Below, one piece after another: positions 16,999 through 24,913 of a stretch of DNA of 64,000 nt. Source of the DNA: Mycobacterium sp. IS-1590 (lineage in GTDB: Bacteria; Actinomycetota; Actinomycetes; Mycobacteriales; Mycobacteriaceae); the NCBI RefSeq assembly GCF_001500025.1, contig NZ_LQIW01000034.1, forward strand, positions 1 through 64,000. The letters run 5' to 3'. The notes below the pieces were generated by a model, which saw only the letters and a list, made by a program, of their open reading frames with translations, was not told the origin of the DNA and searched no databases. Within the stretch, counting starts at the first letter, position 1. Every line of letters begins with the position of its first letter. The translations under genes were made by a program, and so were the position numbers.

Positions 16999-18279
16999 AT
17001 GGCGTGGGATTTCAGCACCGAACCGGAGTTTCAATCCAAGCTCGACTGGGTCAGGCAGTTCTGCGAAGAGAAGGTCGAGCCTCTCGACCACATCTTCCCG
17101 TATGCGGTGCGCTCACCCGATCCGGCGGTCAAGGCATACGTCCGCGAGCTTCAGCAGGAGGTCAAGGACCAGGGCCTGTGGGCGATCTTCCTCGACAGGG
17201 AGCTCGGCGGTCCCGGTTTCGGACAGCTCAAGCTCGGCCTGCTCAACGAGATCATCGGCCGCTACTCCGGCGCCCCCCACATGTTCGGCGCGTCGGCTCC
17301 GGACACCGGGAACATGGAGATGCTCGCCGCCTACGGCACGGAGGAACAAAAAGAACGGTGGCTCAAACCGCTGCTCAACCAGGACATGTTTTCTGCCTAC
17401 TCGATGACCGAACCGCAAGGCGGCAGCGACCCCAACCTGTTCAAGACCCACGCGGTGCGCGACGGCGACGAATGGGTGATCAATGGCGAGAAGTGGTTCA
17501 CCTCGGCAGGCCGGGTCGCCGACATCCTGTTCGTGATGTGTACCAACGGGATGTTCGTCGTCCCGCGCAAGACGCCCGGCGTCGAGATCATGCCCGAGCC
17601 GCGCAACCACAACCACATCGTCTACCGCGATGTGCGCGTGCCGCTCGACCACCTGCTGGGCCCGGAGAACGGCGCAAAGGTGTTGGCGCAGAGGCGACTC
17701 GGCGGCGGACGCATCCACCACGCCATGCGCACGATCGCGCAGTGCAAGCTCGCCTTCGACATGATGTGCGAGCGGGCGCTCAGCCGCGAGTCGCACGGCA
17801 AGGTCATCTCCGAGCACCAGATGGTGCAGGAGAAGATCGCCGAGTCCTACGCGATGATCAAGATGCTGCGCCTGTTCGTCCTCGAGACGGCGTGGAAGAT
17901 CGACAACACCTCGACGCAGGAGGCCCGCACCGAGATCGCCGCCGTGAAGTTCACGATGGCGAAAGTCCTGCGCGAGGTTTCGTTCAACGCCCTGCACATC
18001 CTCGGGTCGCTGGGAACCACCGACCTCACTCCGATTCAGGCGATGTACGCCTCCGCCCCGACGATGGGCATCGCCGACGGCGTCGACGAAGTACACAAGG
18101 CCACCGTCGCGCGTCGCGTGCTGCGCGACTATCAGCCGCACGAGGGCGATTTCCCGACCGAGTTCCTGCCCTACAAGCGGGAGCAGGCTCGTCAGAAGAT
18201 GCAGCCCGTCCTCGACGCGCGCCCCGAACTGGCCGCCGCCGCCGAGGCGTATCAGAAATATCTGTCGCGGCGCCGCTGA
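16999..18279 (+). CDS. Acyl-CoA dehydrogenase family protein
   Basis: This 426-residue flavoenzyme of the acyl-CoA dehydrogenase superfamily would catalyse FAD-dependent alpha,beta-desaturation of an acyl-CoA. The N-terminal helical domain starts at FSTEPEFQSKLDWVRQFCEE; the central beta domain has YSMTEPQGGSDPNLF and VINGEKWFTSAG; the C-terminal helical domain has the stretch from RLGGGRIHHAMRTIAQCKLA to FNALHILGSLGTTD. The architecture resembles the ACAD10/11-like (FadE) group. It is divergent from the DUF732 gene and 27 nt upstream of a small membrane protein. Chain-length specificity cannot be read from the sequence. Confidence 0.9.
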   Translation: MAWDFSTEPEFQSKLDWVRQFCEEKVEPLDHIFPYAVRSPDPAVKAYVRELQQEVKDQGLWAIFLDRELGGPGFGQLKLGLLNEIIGRYSGAPHMFGASAPDTGNMEMLAAYGTEEQKERWLKPLLNQDMFSAYSMTEPQGGSDPNLFKTHAVRDGDEWVINGEKWFTSAGRVADILFVMCTNGMFVVPRKTPGVEIMPEPRNHNHIVYRDVRVPLDHLLGPENGAKVLAQRRLGGGRIHHAMRTIAQCKLAFDMMCERALSRESHGKVISEHQMVQEKIAESYAMIKMLRLFVLETAWKIDNTSTQEARTEIAAVKFTMAKVLREVSFNALHILGSLGTTDLTPIQAMYASAPTMGIADGVDEVHKATVARRVLRDYQPHEGDFPTEFLPYKREQARQKMQPVLDARPELAAAAEAYQKYLSRRR

Positions 18280-18306
18280 GGCCGGGTGCTCACCTAGGGT
18301 GAAGGC

Positions 18307-18495
18307 ATGCGGTTCGCCATCGCCCTGCTCGGAGTGATCGTCGCGTTGTTCGGCCTGCTGTTCACCCTCCAGGGTTTCGGCGTGGTCGGCGGCAGCCCGA
18401 TGAGCAACACCACCACCTGGTCGATCCTCGGTCCGATCATCGCGCTGATCGGCATCGCACTGGCCGTCGGCGGCCTTCGCCGCCGCAAGCCCTGA
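18307..18495 (+). CDS. Small two-helix membrane protein
   Basis: The 62-residue product consists almost entirely of two hydrophobic segments (residues about 3-28 and 38-57) joined by a short polar loop, ending in RRRKP. The positive tail suggests a cytoplasmic C-terminus. The ATG lies 27 nt after the acyl-CoA dehydrogenase stop. No function is recognised; codon use matches the neighbours, so it is probably a real gene. Confidence 0.65.
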   Translation: MRFAIALLGVIVALFGLLFTLQGFGVVGGSPMSNTTTWSILGPIIALIGIALAVGGLRRRKP

Positions 18496-18498
18496 CGT

Positions 18499-19155
18499 TC
18501 ACCCGGGTCTGCGGAACACCGTTTCGATGAGCAGTCGCCGACACCACAGCCGGTAAGCCTCCACACTCCAGCCGTCGTGGTGGGTGACCCGCCGAAACGT
18601 CTCGACGCTGCCCAGCACTGCCGCCGTCTCGAGTAGTTCGTCGAACGCGACATCGGTGCGGAGCCAGCCGCGGTCCCCGAAGTGCTCGAGGATCCGTCCG
18701 ATCTGCCTGGTGACACTGGCGATGAGGTCGCCGAGATAACGGTCCAACTCGGGATCGGCGTTCGCGCCGCCGATGAGCGCGGTCGCGAGTTCGGCCGCTC
18801 GTTCATGCACATCCATCTGTGCGGCGATGACGGCGTCGACCGCCTCGTCGAAATCCTCGGTCTCGACGATCTTGCGGCCGACGTCGAGATTGAGGATGTT
18901 GTCCTCGCCGGCTACGCCGAACGCCGCGTACTCGATGGCGGCGATCAGCAATGCAGCTTTGGGTCCCTGCGACTGCACGGTCTCCGTGGAGACCCCGGCG
19001 TCCGAGGCAATCTTGGCCAATGTCGTGCGCGCATACCCCTGCGCGGCGAACAGCTTCGCAGCGGCCGCCACGACTCGCTCCCTGGTTGCCTGCGCCTGCT
19101 GCCTGCGCAAATCGGAACGATACGAGCGATTAGGGGATATTGACTTGGGTGACAC
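18499..19155 (-). CDS. TetR family transcriptional regulator
   Basis: Starting from the GTG at 19155 the protein has 218 residues; the longer frame up to 19218 would run into the divergent glycosyltransferase gene, so the shorter start is preferred. The N-terminal TetR helix-turn-helix is clear (RERVVAAAAKLFAAQGYART, then IASDAGVSTETV). The C-terminal ligand-binding half is hydrophobic and unassigned. It is divergent from the glycosyltransferase gene with a 27-bp inverted repeat between them, and so probably represses both genes. The HTH recognition helix reads STETVQSQG where STxTLYxHF is common. Confidence 0.85.
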   Translation of the reverse strand: MSPKSISPNRSYRSDLRRQQAQATRERVVAAAAKLFAAQGYARTTLAKIASDAGVSTETVQSQGPKAALLIAAIEYAAFGVAGEDNILNLDVGRKIVETEDFDEAVDAVIAAQMDVHERAAELATALIGGANADPELDRYLGDLIASVTRQIGRILEHFGDRGWLRTDVAFDELLETAAVLGSVETFRRVTHHDGWSVEAYRLWCRRLLIETVFRRPG

Positions 19156-19170
19156 AGTAATGAATACTAG

Positions 19171-19197
19171 CCCATTGGATCGAATTATTCCGATGGG
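19171..19197. promoter_or_regulatory. Imperfect palindrome, candidate TetR operator
   Basis: CCCATTGGA and TCCGATGGG form 9-bp arms with one mismatch around a 9-nt AT-rich centre. The site lies between the divergent starts of the TetR gene (19155) and the glycosyltransferase gene (19209), where an autoregulatory operator is expected. No experimental support is available. Confidence 0.5.
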
Positions 19198-19208
19198 CGG
19201 GGACCGCA

Positions 19209-20531
19209 ATGGCATCAATCGTCATCGCCGGCATTCCGGCGCAGGGTCATGTGGCACCGCTTCTGACCGTTGCGAGAAACTTCGTCGATCGCGGCGACCG
19301 TGTCCGGTTCCTCACCGGCTCGCAGTTCGCAGACAAGGTCGCCGCCACCGGTGCGGAGTTCGTCGCACTGGCTCCCGACGCCGACTTCGACGAGCGGCCG
19401 CTTTCGGAGCAGTTCCCGGAGCGCGCGCGACTCAAGGGCGTTCGCGCCATCGCCTTCGACGTCGAGCATGTTTTCGCCCGGCCGGCCAAAGCGCAATACC
19501 AGTCGCTGACCGCGACGCTGGCCGACCAAGCCGCCGACGTCGTGTTCGCAGATCCCGCCTTCGTCGGTGCCGCGCTTCTACTTGGTCTTCCGCGCTCGGC
19601 GCGACCCGCGGTGGTGATGTGCTGTGTGATCCCGCTCTGCATCGAGAGCCGCGACATGGCGCCTTTCGGGCTGGGGCTGCGGCCTGCGCGTGTCCTGAAC
19701 GGGGCGCGCAACGCTGCGCTACGAGGTCTCCATCACCGCATCCTCAGAGGTGCCAATGGAATCATCGACAACCTGCATCGCGAACTGCATGGATACGATA
19801 TGCCGGGAACCTTCCCGGACTGGGGCCGTAGAGCCGATGCGCTCATTCACTTCACGGTGCCGTCCTTTGAATATCCGCTGACCGATGCGCCACCGATGCT
19901 GTGCTTCGCGGGGCCGCTCTCGGCGACGGGTTCACAGGCGGCGCTGCCGCCTTGGTGGTCCGACCTGGACGGGACCCGGCCCGTCGTGCACGTCACGCAG
20001 GGCACGGTCGCCAATACGGATTACGACCAGGTGATAGGTCCGACGTTACGGGCGCTCGCCGATGAGGACGTCCTTGTCGTGGTGGCGACTGGCGGGCGCC
20101 CGGTCGACACCCTGCCGCCACTGCCGGCCAACGCGCGTGCTGCCGAGTACCTGCCGTACGACGAACTGCTCCCGCGCACCGCCGTTTACGTCACCAACGG
20201 CGGTTACGGCGGCGTGCAGTACGCGCTGCGCTACGGCGTACCGATCGTGGCGACCGGTGGCAAGGAGGACAAACCGGAGGTCGGCGCTCGCGTTCAGTGG
20301 TCAGGCGTCGGCCGGCGGATCAGAAGCGAGCATCCGACCCCGCGCGCGTTGCGCCGCGAAATCCTTCGCGTACTCGCCGAGCCGCGATACCGGGACGCCA
20401 GCGCACGCGTCGCGGCCGATATGGCCGCCTCCCCGGGCTTTGCCCAAGTGGCCGCGGTCGTCGATGCTCTGGTGCCCGGCCCGACCGCGGATTCCGGGCA
20501 CGTACACCCTCCTGTCGCGCCGACACCGTGA
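19209..20531 (+). CDS. Glycosyltransferase family 1 (MGT-like)
   Basis: This 440-residue GT-B enzyme begins with the GT1 N-terminal signature MASIVIAGIPAQGHVAPLL and has the nucleotide-sugar-binding region in the C-terminal half (AEYLPYDELLPRTAVYVTNG, GGYGGVQYALRYGVPIV). Such enzymes move a sugar from an NDP-sugar to a small molecule or lipid; mycobacterial relatives glycosylate glycopeptidolipids and other lipids, and others inactivate macrolides. The canonical THGG motif is TNGGYGG here, so histidine is replaced by asparagine. Control by the adjacent TetR suggests induction by a small molecule, possibly as detoxification. Confidence 0.85.
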   Translation: MASIVIAGIPAQGHVAPLLTVARNFVDRGDRVRFLTGSQFADKVAATGAEFVALAPDADFDERPLSEQFPERARLKGVRAIAFDVEHVFARPAKAQYQSLTATLADQAADVVFADPAFVGAALLLGLPRSARPAVVMCCVIPLCIESRDMAPFGLGLRPARVLNGARNAALRGLHHRILRGANGIIDNLHRELHGYDMPGTFPDWGRRADALIHFTVPSFEYPLTDAPPMLCFAGPLSATGSQAALPPWWSDLDGTRPVVHVTQGTVANTDYDQVIGPTLRALADEDVLVVVATGGRPVDTLPPLPANARAAEYLPYDELLPRTAVYVTNGGYGGVQYALRYGVPIVATGGKEDKPEVGARVQWSGVGRRIRSEHPTPRALRREILRVLAEPRYRDASARVAADMAASPGFAQVAAVVDALVPGPTADSGHVHPPVAPTP

Positions 20532-20758
20532 CTTTCGCCGAGCGCGTCAGGGCCAGTTGGTCAGGCGCGCGGACGGTGTTCGCTGAAAGCGCACGAGCGG
20601 GGGCCGCCGCTCTGTAACGCTCGACTAGGCCCGACGATGAATCCTGTGAGGCCGGCAGCGTCGGGGGAGCGTCTGAAAGTGCTCGCTTCCGTCTCAGCGA
20701 CGAATGGTGTCGCACGGCGCCGAGCCGCCAACCAGGCAGAGAAGGGAGTGGAGGCACG
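20532..20758 (+). promoter_or_regulatory. Intergenic region upstream of the Pro/Glu-rich membrane protein
   Basis: This 227-nt region has no credible ORF. The downstream gene is preceded by GAAGGGAGTGGAGG, a strong ribosome-site region. I could not identify a specific promoter hexamer pair or operator. Confidence 0.3.
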
Positions 20759-22429
20759 ATGGGTGCTCCGCTGAATGATTTCCGCAGGGACGTCCGGAAA
20801 CGGGGTATCGCCGTAGTCGCGTCGGGAGCCGTGATCTCCCTGACCGCGCTGACCGCCGGACTCGCCCCTGCCGTCGCGCAGCCGGATTCCGACGACGTTG
20901 TGACGACGGTCGCGCCAGAACCCAGGGTCAGCGCTCCTGAACCGGAGGTGACTGTCGAGCAGCCGACCTCGGCCCCGGAGCCGCAAGTGCCGGTGACCCA
21001 GGTCGCCCCGCAGACGCAAGCCCCGCAAACGCAGGCCCCGCAGACGCGGGCCCCGCAGACCCAGGCACCTCAAACCCAGGCACCGGCCGTCGAGCCGGAG
21101 CCCGTCATCGAGCCGGAGCCGGCTCCCGCCCCGCAGCCGAAGCCCGAGCCGCAGACCGTGGCCCCGCCGAAGACCAGCACCGCCGTCGAGTCCGAAGAGC
21201 CGTCGACCCCGACCGCCGAGCCGTCCACGGCCGCTGAGCGGGCACCCGCGACATCGGCTGCGCCGAGTACCAGCGGAGCCGCTCCGGCGACCAAGCCCGA
21301 GACCAGCGAGCCGGCCGAACCGGGCAAGTCCACCGCGTCGTCAGCAGCGGTCGCGCCGGCGTCGGATACCGAAGCGCCGTCATCGGGCGAGAAGACCGCG
21401 GCGGAGACCACCGCCAACGAGCAGAGCGGCTCGGAGTCCGACACCCCGACCGTGTCGATCGAGAACGCCGCCAAGGAGATCGAGACGCTGGCGCCCGAGA
21501 CGCTCGAAGCGCCGGCCGAAGACGTCGAACTCGCACGCAACGCGAAGCCCGTCTTCGAACCGGAGCCTGCGCCCGCGCCCGAGCAGGACGTGGCCGCGTT
21601 CAAGCAGTCGGTCGACATGACCCTCGGACTGAACGGCGCCGAGGCCAGCGCGAGCGCGAAGGTCGAGCTCGAGGCCAAGCGTGACCGCGACTTCGAGTTG
21701 GTCAGCAACGTGCGTCAGTGGCGACCGGAGTGGATCGAGTACGACGAGTTCTACCGCCCCGTCCTGATGAACCCGTTCCGGGCGCCGGTGCGCATCGTCT
21801 ACGTCTACGACATGCGCCCGCGCATCGCCTACATCCCGCCGCTGTCGCGGCTGGTGCTCGAGGCGGCCCAGTTCGCCGCCTACAGCTTCACCGCGGCGGT
21901 GCTCAGCCCGGTGGTGGCGGCCGCCAACGTCGCGCAGGCGGTGTCCAACATCGCGGTCGGCACCTTCCTCGGCGGCGGCTACTTCCCGGGCGCCGGCCTG
22001 CCGTTGCCGGCGCCTCCGCCGCCGGTGCTGCGATACGACAACGTGCCGGTGCTGGTGAACTACTCCAACGCCCGTTACGAGCCGTTCCGGGTGCGGCAGA
22101 TCGTCGACGTCGGCGAGGACCGCGTGTACGGCGGGCGCAAGGTGCTGCTCGACGGTGCGACGCCGGTGTGGGGTGAATGGACCCAAACCGCAAGCGGGGA
22201 ACGCCAATTCGAGGTTCGCAAGACCCAGCAGTTCCCGGGCTTGAGCGAACCCGCCGAGGCGCCGCTACCCGGCGACTACCGGCTTCGGTTGGCGGCGGAC
22301 GAGGCCTCGACCGGCGGTCTGACCGGCAGGGACATCTTCCTGATGGTGTCCGCGGGTGTGATCGGCACGCTCGGTTTCGGCGCCATCGGCCTGGCGTTCT
22401 TCCTCGGTCGTCGGCGGCCCGAACACTGA
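20759..22429 (+). CDS. Pro/Glu/Ala-rich membrane-anchored envelope protein with QAPQT repeats
   Basis: The 556-residue product has an N-terminal hydrophobic segment (about 17-40, ending APAVAQ), possibly a signal peptide. A long low-complexity region rich in Pro, Glu, Ala and Thr follows (about 40-275) and includes five APQTQ pentads. A structured, Tyr/Pro-rich domain (about 310-520) has WRPEWIEYDEFYRPVLMNPF and RIVYVYDMRPRIAYIPP. A C-terminal transmembrane helix (about 525-548) ends in RRRPEH. I infer a cell-wall-spanning protein: extracytoplasmic, with a flexible arm crossing the envelope. The family is not recognised; similar two-part proteins occur in mycobacteria as hypothetical membrane proteins. 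Confidence 0.75.
   Translation: MGAPLNDFRRDVRKRGIAVVASGAVISLTALTAGLAPAVAQPDSDDVVTTVAPEPRVSAPEPEVTVEQPTSAPEPQVPVTQVAPQTQAPQTQAPQTRAPQTQAPQTQAPAVEPEPVIEPEPAPAPQPKPEPQTVAPPKTSTAVESEEPSTPTAEPSTAAERAPATSAAPSTSGAAPATKPETSEPAEPGKSTASSAAVAPASDTEAPSSGEKTAAETTANEQSGSESDTPTVSIENAAKEIETLAPETLEAPAEDVELARNAKPVFEPEPAPAPEQDVAAFKQSVDMTLGLNGAEASASAKVELEAKRDRDFELVSNVRQWRPEWIEYDEFYRPVLMNPFRAPVRIVYVYDMRPRIAYIPPLSRLVLEAAQFAAYSFTAAVLSPVVAAANVAQAVSNIAVGTFLGGGYFPGAGLPLPAPPPPVLRYDNVPVLVNYSNARYEPFRVRQIVDVGEDRVYGGRKVLLDGATPVWGEWTQTASGERQFEVRKTQQFPGLSEPAEAPLPGDYRLRLAADEASTGGLTGRDIFLMVSAGVIGTLGFGAIGLAFFLGRRRPEH
21005..21079 (+). repeat. Five 15-bp in-frame tandem repeats encoding APQT(Q/R)
   Basis: Five consecutive 15-nt units encode A-P-Q-T-Q (the third unit A-P-Q-T-R), followed by a final A-P. 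The units differ mostly at synonymous positions. Such a repeat could expand or contract by slippage, changing the length of the flexible envelope arm. Confidence 0.85.
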
Positions 22430-22500
22430 CGGGCCGCCCCCGCACCGGGAAAGTCGTCACCGCGGTTACGCCGCCGTCAACAAGGGTGCATGATGGTGCG

Positions 22501-24144
22501 ATGCCCGAAGTTCGCGTGGGTCCGCTGCTTCGTCACGTCGGCAAAACCGACGCGACCGTGTGGGTCGAGACGGACAAGCCGTGCCGGGTCGAGGTCCTCG
22601 GCAGCCACGCGGACACCTTCGAGGTCGAAGGTCACCACTTCGCGATCGTCTGCGTGACCGACCTCGACCCCGACAGCGAGCATCCTTACGAAGTGCGCCT
22701 CGACGGGGAAAAGGCTTGGCCGCCCGAGGGATACGAATATCCGCAACCGCGAATCCGGTTGATGCCCCGGGACGGCTCGCTGCGGCTGCTGTTCGGGTCC
22801 TGCCGTGCGTCGGCCCCGCATCGGCCGCCCTACACCTATCAGCACTGGTGGCACCCCAAGGGCAAGGGCATCGACGTGCTGCGCACCTACGGGATGCGGA
22901 TGTTGCGCCAGCCGTCGGCGCTGTGGCCCGACGCCATGCTGATGATGGGTGACCAGCTCTACGCCGACCAGGTCAACGACACGATCAGGGATCTGGTCGC
23001 CGACCGCGAGGTGCACGCCAACGGCCCGGTCGAGGTGCTCGAGGACTTCGAGGAGTACTGCATCGGCTACTGGGACGCCTGGTGCGATCCGGTGGTGCGG
23101 TGGATGCTCTCGACCGTTCCGACGTCGATGATGTTCGACGATCACGAGATCAACGACAAGTGGAACACCTCGCAAGCCTGGCTCGAGGAGAAGCGCAAGA
23201 CCGACTGGTATCAGACCCGGATCATCGGCGGGCTGATGTCCTACTGGATTTACCAGCACCTGGGCAACATGTCGCCCGACGAACTGGCCAAGGACCAGAC
23301 TTTCCAGCGCGTCATCGAGACCAGACAGGGCGCCGAACCGATTCGCGAACTCGCCGAGATGGCCGAGAAGGACGACGGCACATCACATTTCAGCATGTGT
23401 CGCGACCTCGGTGCGGCGCGGCTGATCGTCGTGGACGCGCGCACCGGCCGCCAGCTCAAACCCGGACGGCGCCGTATCACCACCGACGAGGAATGGGACT
23501 GGATCACCGCCAACGCCGACGGGAACTACCAGCACCTGCTGTTCGCCAGCTCGCTGCCGATCCTGTTGCCCTACGGAATGCACCACATCGAGGCATGGTC
23601 GGAGGCCGTCGGCGACGGCGCATGGGGACGACGGCTGACCGGGCTGGGGGAGAAGGTCCGCATCGCCGCCAACCTCGACCACTGGGCGTGTTTCCAGGAA
23701 AGCTTCCGACGCTTCGAGGATCTGGTCATCGACGTGGCGAGCGGACGGCGAGGCCCCGCCCCCGACTCGATGGTGCTGTTCGGTGGCGACGTGCACCACT
23801 GCTGGGTGTCCGAGGTCGAGGTGCCCGAGGAGGCGACGCGGCTGGGCACCAAGGTGTGGCAGGTCGTCTGTTCGGGACTGCGTAAAGAGCCATCCGCGGT
23901 TGAACGGGTCATCCTGCGGCTTGGCCATACCCGGTTCGTCGAAGCGGTCGGCAAGGCGCTGGTGAAATCCACCAAGGTGCCCGAGCCGCGGCTGCGCTGG
24001 CGACCGGTCACCATGCCGCACTTCCGCAATCAGGTTGGGACGCTGGAGATCGCGGGCGGCGAGATGGGCGTACGGATCGAGAAGGTCACCGGCGGCTGGC
24101 GCAAACCGCACCTGACCACCGTCATCGAGCACAAACTGCTCTGA
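22501..24144 (+). CDS. PhoD-like alkaline phosphatase family metallophosphoesterase
   Basis: Using the ATG at 22501 the protein has 547 residues; the longer frame extends into the previous gene. It belongs to the PhoD-like phosphatase family: an N-terminal beta-sandwich (VRVGPLLRHVGKTDATVWVE), then the metallophosphatase domain with LRLLFGSCRAS, PDAMLMMGDQLYAD, MMFDDHEINDKWN, LLFASSLPILLP and MVLFGGDVHHCW. These are the expected Asp/His metal ligands of Ca/Fe PhoD enzymes. There is no signal peptide, so it appears cytoplasmic, unlike Tat-exported PhoD. The physiological substrate is unknown. It ends 4 nt from the convergent SDR gene. Confidence 0.85.
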   Translation: MPEVRVGPLLRHVGKTDATVWVETDKPCRVEVLGSHADTFEVEGHHFAIVCVTDLDPDSEHPYEVRLDGEKAWPPEGYEYPQPRIRLMPRDGSLRLLFGSCRASAPHRPPYTYQHWWHPKGKGIDVLRTYGMRMLRQPSALWPDAMLMMGDQLYADQVNDTIRDLVADREVHANGPVEVLEDFEEYCIGYWDAWCDPVVRWMLSTVPTSMMFDDHEINDKWNTSQAWLEEKRKTDWYQTRIIGGLMSYWIYQHLGNMSPDELAKDQTFQRVIETRQGAEPIRELAEMAEKDDGTSHFSMCRDLGAARLIVVDARTGRQLKPGRRRITTDEEWDWITANADGNYQHLLFASSLPILLPYGMHHIEAWSEAVGDGAWGRRLTGLGEKVRIAANLDHWACFQESFRRFEDLVIDVASGRRGPAPDSMVLFGGDVHHCWVSEVEVPEEATRLGTKVWQVVCSGLRKEPSAVERVILRLGHTRFVEAVGKALVKSTKVPEPRLRWRPVTMPHFRNQVGTLEIAGGEMGVRIEKVTGGWRKPHLTTVIEHKLL

Positions 24145-24148
24145 TCGC

Positions 24149-24889
24149 TCAGCCCGCCCCCTTGCCGTTGTCGACGCGATAGACGGCACCGTGGATCGCC
24201 GCGGCGTCGTCGCTGGCGAGGAACGCGATGGTTTTGGCCACGTCGACGGTGTCCATGAACCCGCGCGGCGACGCGATGCGCATGATGAGGTCCCAGTCGG
24301 CGTTCTCGGGCGCGGAGAACTCGGTGGTCTGTGCGGTCGGCATGCCGCCGGGGCAGACCGCGTTCACCCGGACCTTCTCCTTCGTGTACTCGACGGCCAG
24401 CGCGCGGGTCAGCCCGACGAGACCGTGTTTGGCGGCGCAGTATCCGGCCGAGTACACCTCGCCTTCCACCCCCGCGATCGACGAGACGTTGACGATGTTG
24501 CCTCCGCTCTCTAGAAGGTGCGGCAGCGCGGCGCGACAGAGGTAAAACGGTCCGTGCAGGTTCACCGCCAGGTCACGCTCCCACTCGTCGTCGGTCACCG
24601 CGGTGGTGTGCCGCATCTGGTGAAAGCCCGCCACATTGACGAGGACGTCGAGTCGTCCGAATTCCTCCACACACCGGGCGACGGCCTCACCGCACGCCGC
24701 CGACGACGTCACGTCCACCGACGCGAAGCGGCCCCCGGGCACGGCCTCGAACACCTGCGCCATCCGCTCGGCGTCGCGCGCGATGCCGAAGACCGTCGCA
24801 CCGCGTTCTGCGAACAGTTGCGCGACGGCGGCGCCCAGCCCCGCCGATGCGCCCGTCACCAATGCGACCTTGCCGTCGAGTTGAGTCAT
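24149..24889 (-). CDS. Short-chain dehydrogenase/reductase (SDR)
   Basis: Using MTQLDGK as the start, the protein has 246 residues (a start 12 nt earlier is also possible). Classical SDR features are present: the Rossmann motif VTGASAGLGAAVAQ, NVAG at about residue 90, the catalytic Ser in IVNVSSIAG and the YCAAK motif (Tyr and Lys), then VNAVCPGGMPT. It would oxidise or reduce an alcohol/ketone using NAD(P). It lies 24 nt downstream of the ABC transporter ATPase and may be the last gene of that operon, which would link it to metabolism of the imported compound. Confidence 0.88.
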   Translation of the reverse strand: MTQLDGKVALVTGASAGLGAAVAQLFAERGATVFGIARDAERMAQVFEAVPGGRFASVDVTSSAACGEAVARCVEEFGRLDVLVNVAGFHQMRHTTAVTDDEWERDLAVNLHGPFYLCRAALPHLLESGGNIVNVSSIAGVEGEVYSAGYCAAKHGLVGLTRALAVEYTKEKVRVNAVCPGGMPTAQTTEFSAPENADWDLIMRIASPRGFMDTVDVAKTIAFLASDDAAAIHGAVYRVDNGKGAG

Positions 24890-24913
24890 GGTGATGACCA
24901 TCTCATGCGGTGG

